Positions 3,666 to 5,212 of a DNA stretch of 5,212 bases are shown piece after piece. Position 1 is the first letter of the stretch. The number at the start of each line of letters is the position of its first letter. The notes beneath the pieces are model-generated. The model saw nothing but the letters and a program-made list of their open reading frames with translations. It ran no database searches and was not told where the DNA came from. The position numbers and the translations under genes are program-made. The DNA comes from an uncultured Oscillospiraceae bacterium (GTDB lineage Bacteria; Bacillota; Clostridia; Oscillospirales; Oscillospiraceae). Location of the stretch: NCBI GenBank assembly GCA_934670025.1, contig CAKUOS010000078.1, forward strand, positions 1 through 5,212, read 5' to 3'.

Positions 3666-5212
3666 ATGATTACCCACAAGCAGTATCCGAATCATCACAT
3701 TTTTGAGACCGAGATCGGCGGCCGCACCTTTACCGTCGAGACGGGCAAGGTCGCAGAGCTCTGCAACGCCGAGGCCATCTGCCGCTACGGCGATACCGTC
3801 GTGCTCGTCACGGCTGTTGCGTCCCCGCTGCCCAAGGCCGGCATCGACTATTTCCCCCTGACCATCGAGGTCGAAGAGCGTATGTACGCCGTCGGCCGCA
3901 TCCCCGGCTCCTTTAACCGCCGCGAGGGCAAGCCCTCCGACCGCGGCGTCCTCATCTCCCGCCTGATCGACCGTCCGATGCGCCCGCTGTTTGACGAAGA
4001 GCTCCGCAACGACGTCGTCCTGACCAACACCGTTCTCGCGCAGGACTATGACAACCCCGTCGAGATTGTCGCGTCCATCGGCTCCTCGCTCGTCATCGCG
4101 TACTCCGACATTCCCTGGAACGGCCCGACCGCGACCACCAATGTCTGCTACCTCGACGGCAAGTATATCGTCAACCCCTCGCAGGATGAGCGCAACGCCT
4201 GCCAGTGCTTCGTGACCATCGCCTCGACCCACGAAAAGGTCGTCATGATCGAGACCGAGGCCAACGAGGTCAAGGAAGACATCCTCATGGAGTGCATCAA
4301 GCTCGCGCACGAGACGAACGTCCATGTCGTCGAGTTCATCAACACCATCGTCGACGCCATCGGCAAGCCGAAGTTCACGTTTGAAAAGGCCGCCGTCAAC
4401 CATGAGATGCTCGACGATCTGTGCGCATACGGCCTGGACAAGATCGCCTACGCGCTCGACACCGACGACAAGAACGTCCGTGAGGCCCGCCTGACCGAGG
4501 CTGTCGTCGACTTCAAGGAGAAGTTCGGCGAAAAGTACGCCGACGACTGGGATATCCAGATCGACGTGTGCCTGTACAAGATGCAGAAGAAGATCGTCAA
4601 GAAGTGGCTGATCGAGGGCAAGCGCGTCGACGGCCGCACGCCCGACGAAATCCGTCCGCTGGCCGCCGAGGTCGGCGTCCTGCCGCGCGTTCACGGCTCG
4701 GGCCTGTTCACAAGAGGCCAGACGCAGGTCCTGTCCGTCTGCACGCTCAATACGCTCTCCGCTGCGCAGAAGCTCGACACCATCTATGACGAGACCGAGC
4801 GCCGCTATATCCACCACTACAATATGCCGCAGTGGTCCACCGGCGAGGCCCGTGCGAGCCGCTCCACCTCCCGCCGCGAGATCGGCCACGGCGCGCTGGC
4901 CGAAAAGGCCCTGCTGCCTGTCATTCCGTCCGTCGACGAGTTCCCGTATGCCATCCGCGTCGTCTCCGAGGTCGTCTCCTCCAACGGTTCGACGTCGCAG
5001 GCATCCATCTGCGGCTCCACGCTGGCGCTGATGGACGCGGGCGTTCCCATCAAGCGCCCGGTCGCGGGCATCTCCTGCGGCCTCATCTCCGACAAGGAGA
5101 CGGGCACCTGGAGAACCTTCACCGATATCCAGGGCGTTGAGGACTTCCACGGCGAGATGGACTTCAAGGTCGCCGGTACGACCGAAGGCGTCACCGCCAT
5201 CCAGATGGACCT
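3666..5212 (+). CDS. pnp: Polynucleotide phosphorylase, partial (C-terminus beyond window)
   Basis: The first 515 residues of about 700 of PNPase, the 3'-to-5' phosphorolytic exoribonuclease that releases nucleoside diphosphates and is central to RNA decay. Start ATG at 3666 lies 7 nt after AAGGAGG. The first RNase PH-like domain covers about 10-145, with GRIPGSF (77-83), FNRREG (83-88) and SRLIDRPMRPLF (98-109). A helical region (about 240-310) and the second, catalytic RNase PH-like domain follow, with FTRGQTQ (348-354) and SSNGSTSQ (438-445). The residues matching E. coli D486, D492 and K494 are present as D493, D499 and K501. The KH and S1 RNA-binding domains would lie past the edge. No frame damage is seen. 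Confidence 0.97.
   Translation, partial: MITHKQYPNHHIFETEIGGRTFTVETGKVAELCNAEAICRYGDTVVLVTAVASPLPKAGIDYFPLTIEVEERMYAVGRIPGSFNRREGKPSDRGVLISRLIDRPMRPLFDEELRNDVVLTNTVLAQDYDNPVEIVASIGSSLVIAYSDIPWNGPTATTNVCYLDGKYIVNPSQDERNACQCFVTIASTHEKVVMIETEANEVKEDILMECIKLAHETNVHVVEFINTIVDAIGKPKFTFEKAAVNHEMLDDLCAYGLDKIAYALDTDDKNVREARLTEAVVDFKEKFGEKYADDWDIQIDVCLYKMQKKIVKKWLIEGKRVDGRTPDEIRPLAAEVGVLPRVHGSGLFTRGQTQVLSVCTLNTLSAAQKLDTIYDETERRYIHHYNMPQWSTGEARASRSTSRREIGHGALAEKALLPVIPSVDEFPYAIRVVSEVVSSNGSTSQASICGSTLALMDAGVPIKRPVAGISCGLISDKETGTWRTFTDIQGVEDFHGEMDFKVAGTTEGVTAIQMD

Noticed and set aside
3624..5150. Open frame of 508 codons on the - strand
   Set aside because: It is the antisense shadow of pnp, whose + strand frame has all catalytic motifs.

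Overview
The window looks like chromosome from a high-GC Clostridia (Oscillospiraceae/Ruminococcaceae-like) bacterium. The reasons are the AGGAGG-type ribosome binding sites, a divergent Ruminococcaceae-style monofunctional aspartokinase, the rpsO-pnp gene order, and high GC in the core genes. This taxonomic call is inference from gene style; no rRNA or marker gene is present to confirm it.

The right half (about 2930-5212) is ordinary core genome. rpsO (ribosomal protein S15) and pnp (polynucleotide phosphorylase, running off the right edge) lie on the + strand. A strong intrinsic terminator and a long hairpin leader separate them. rpsO has a recognisable promoter and a leader with competing pairings. 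On the - strand, divergent from rpsO, is an aspartate kinase gene (lysC type).

The left 1.65 kb is accessory DNA and the interesting part. Read on the - strand, starting right after the lysC stop, it is a small cassette-like array. Four copies of a repeat (cores at 1529-1549, 1059-1079, 844-864 and 20-40) separate two unrelated genes: a 66-residue, AT-rich, unrecognised protein, and a 217-residue zinc-finger protein of the pRiA4b ORF-3-like type. One 215-bp interval holds no gene. Each repeat is a chimera on the - strand: a hairpin, then a 39-nt 5' half of a tRNA-Leu(UAG)-like sequence ending exactly at the 3' edge of the anticodon loop, then an invariant self-complementary core (CACCTTGGTGAAAGGTTTT), then the leader of the next gene.

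The copies are mosaic. Copy 1 matches copy 2 on the gene-leader side of the core, and matches copy 4 perfectly on the tRNA-half side. That is the pattern expected if DNA units are exchanged at the core. A TTGACA-N18-TAAAAT promoter overlaps the lysC stop codon and would read into the array. No recombinase, integrase or transposase lies in the window, so the mechanism is unknown. The array is integron-like in layout only.
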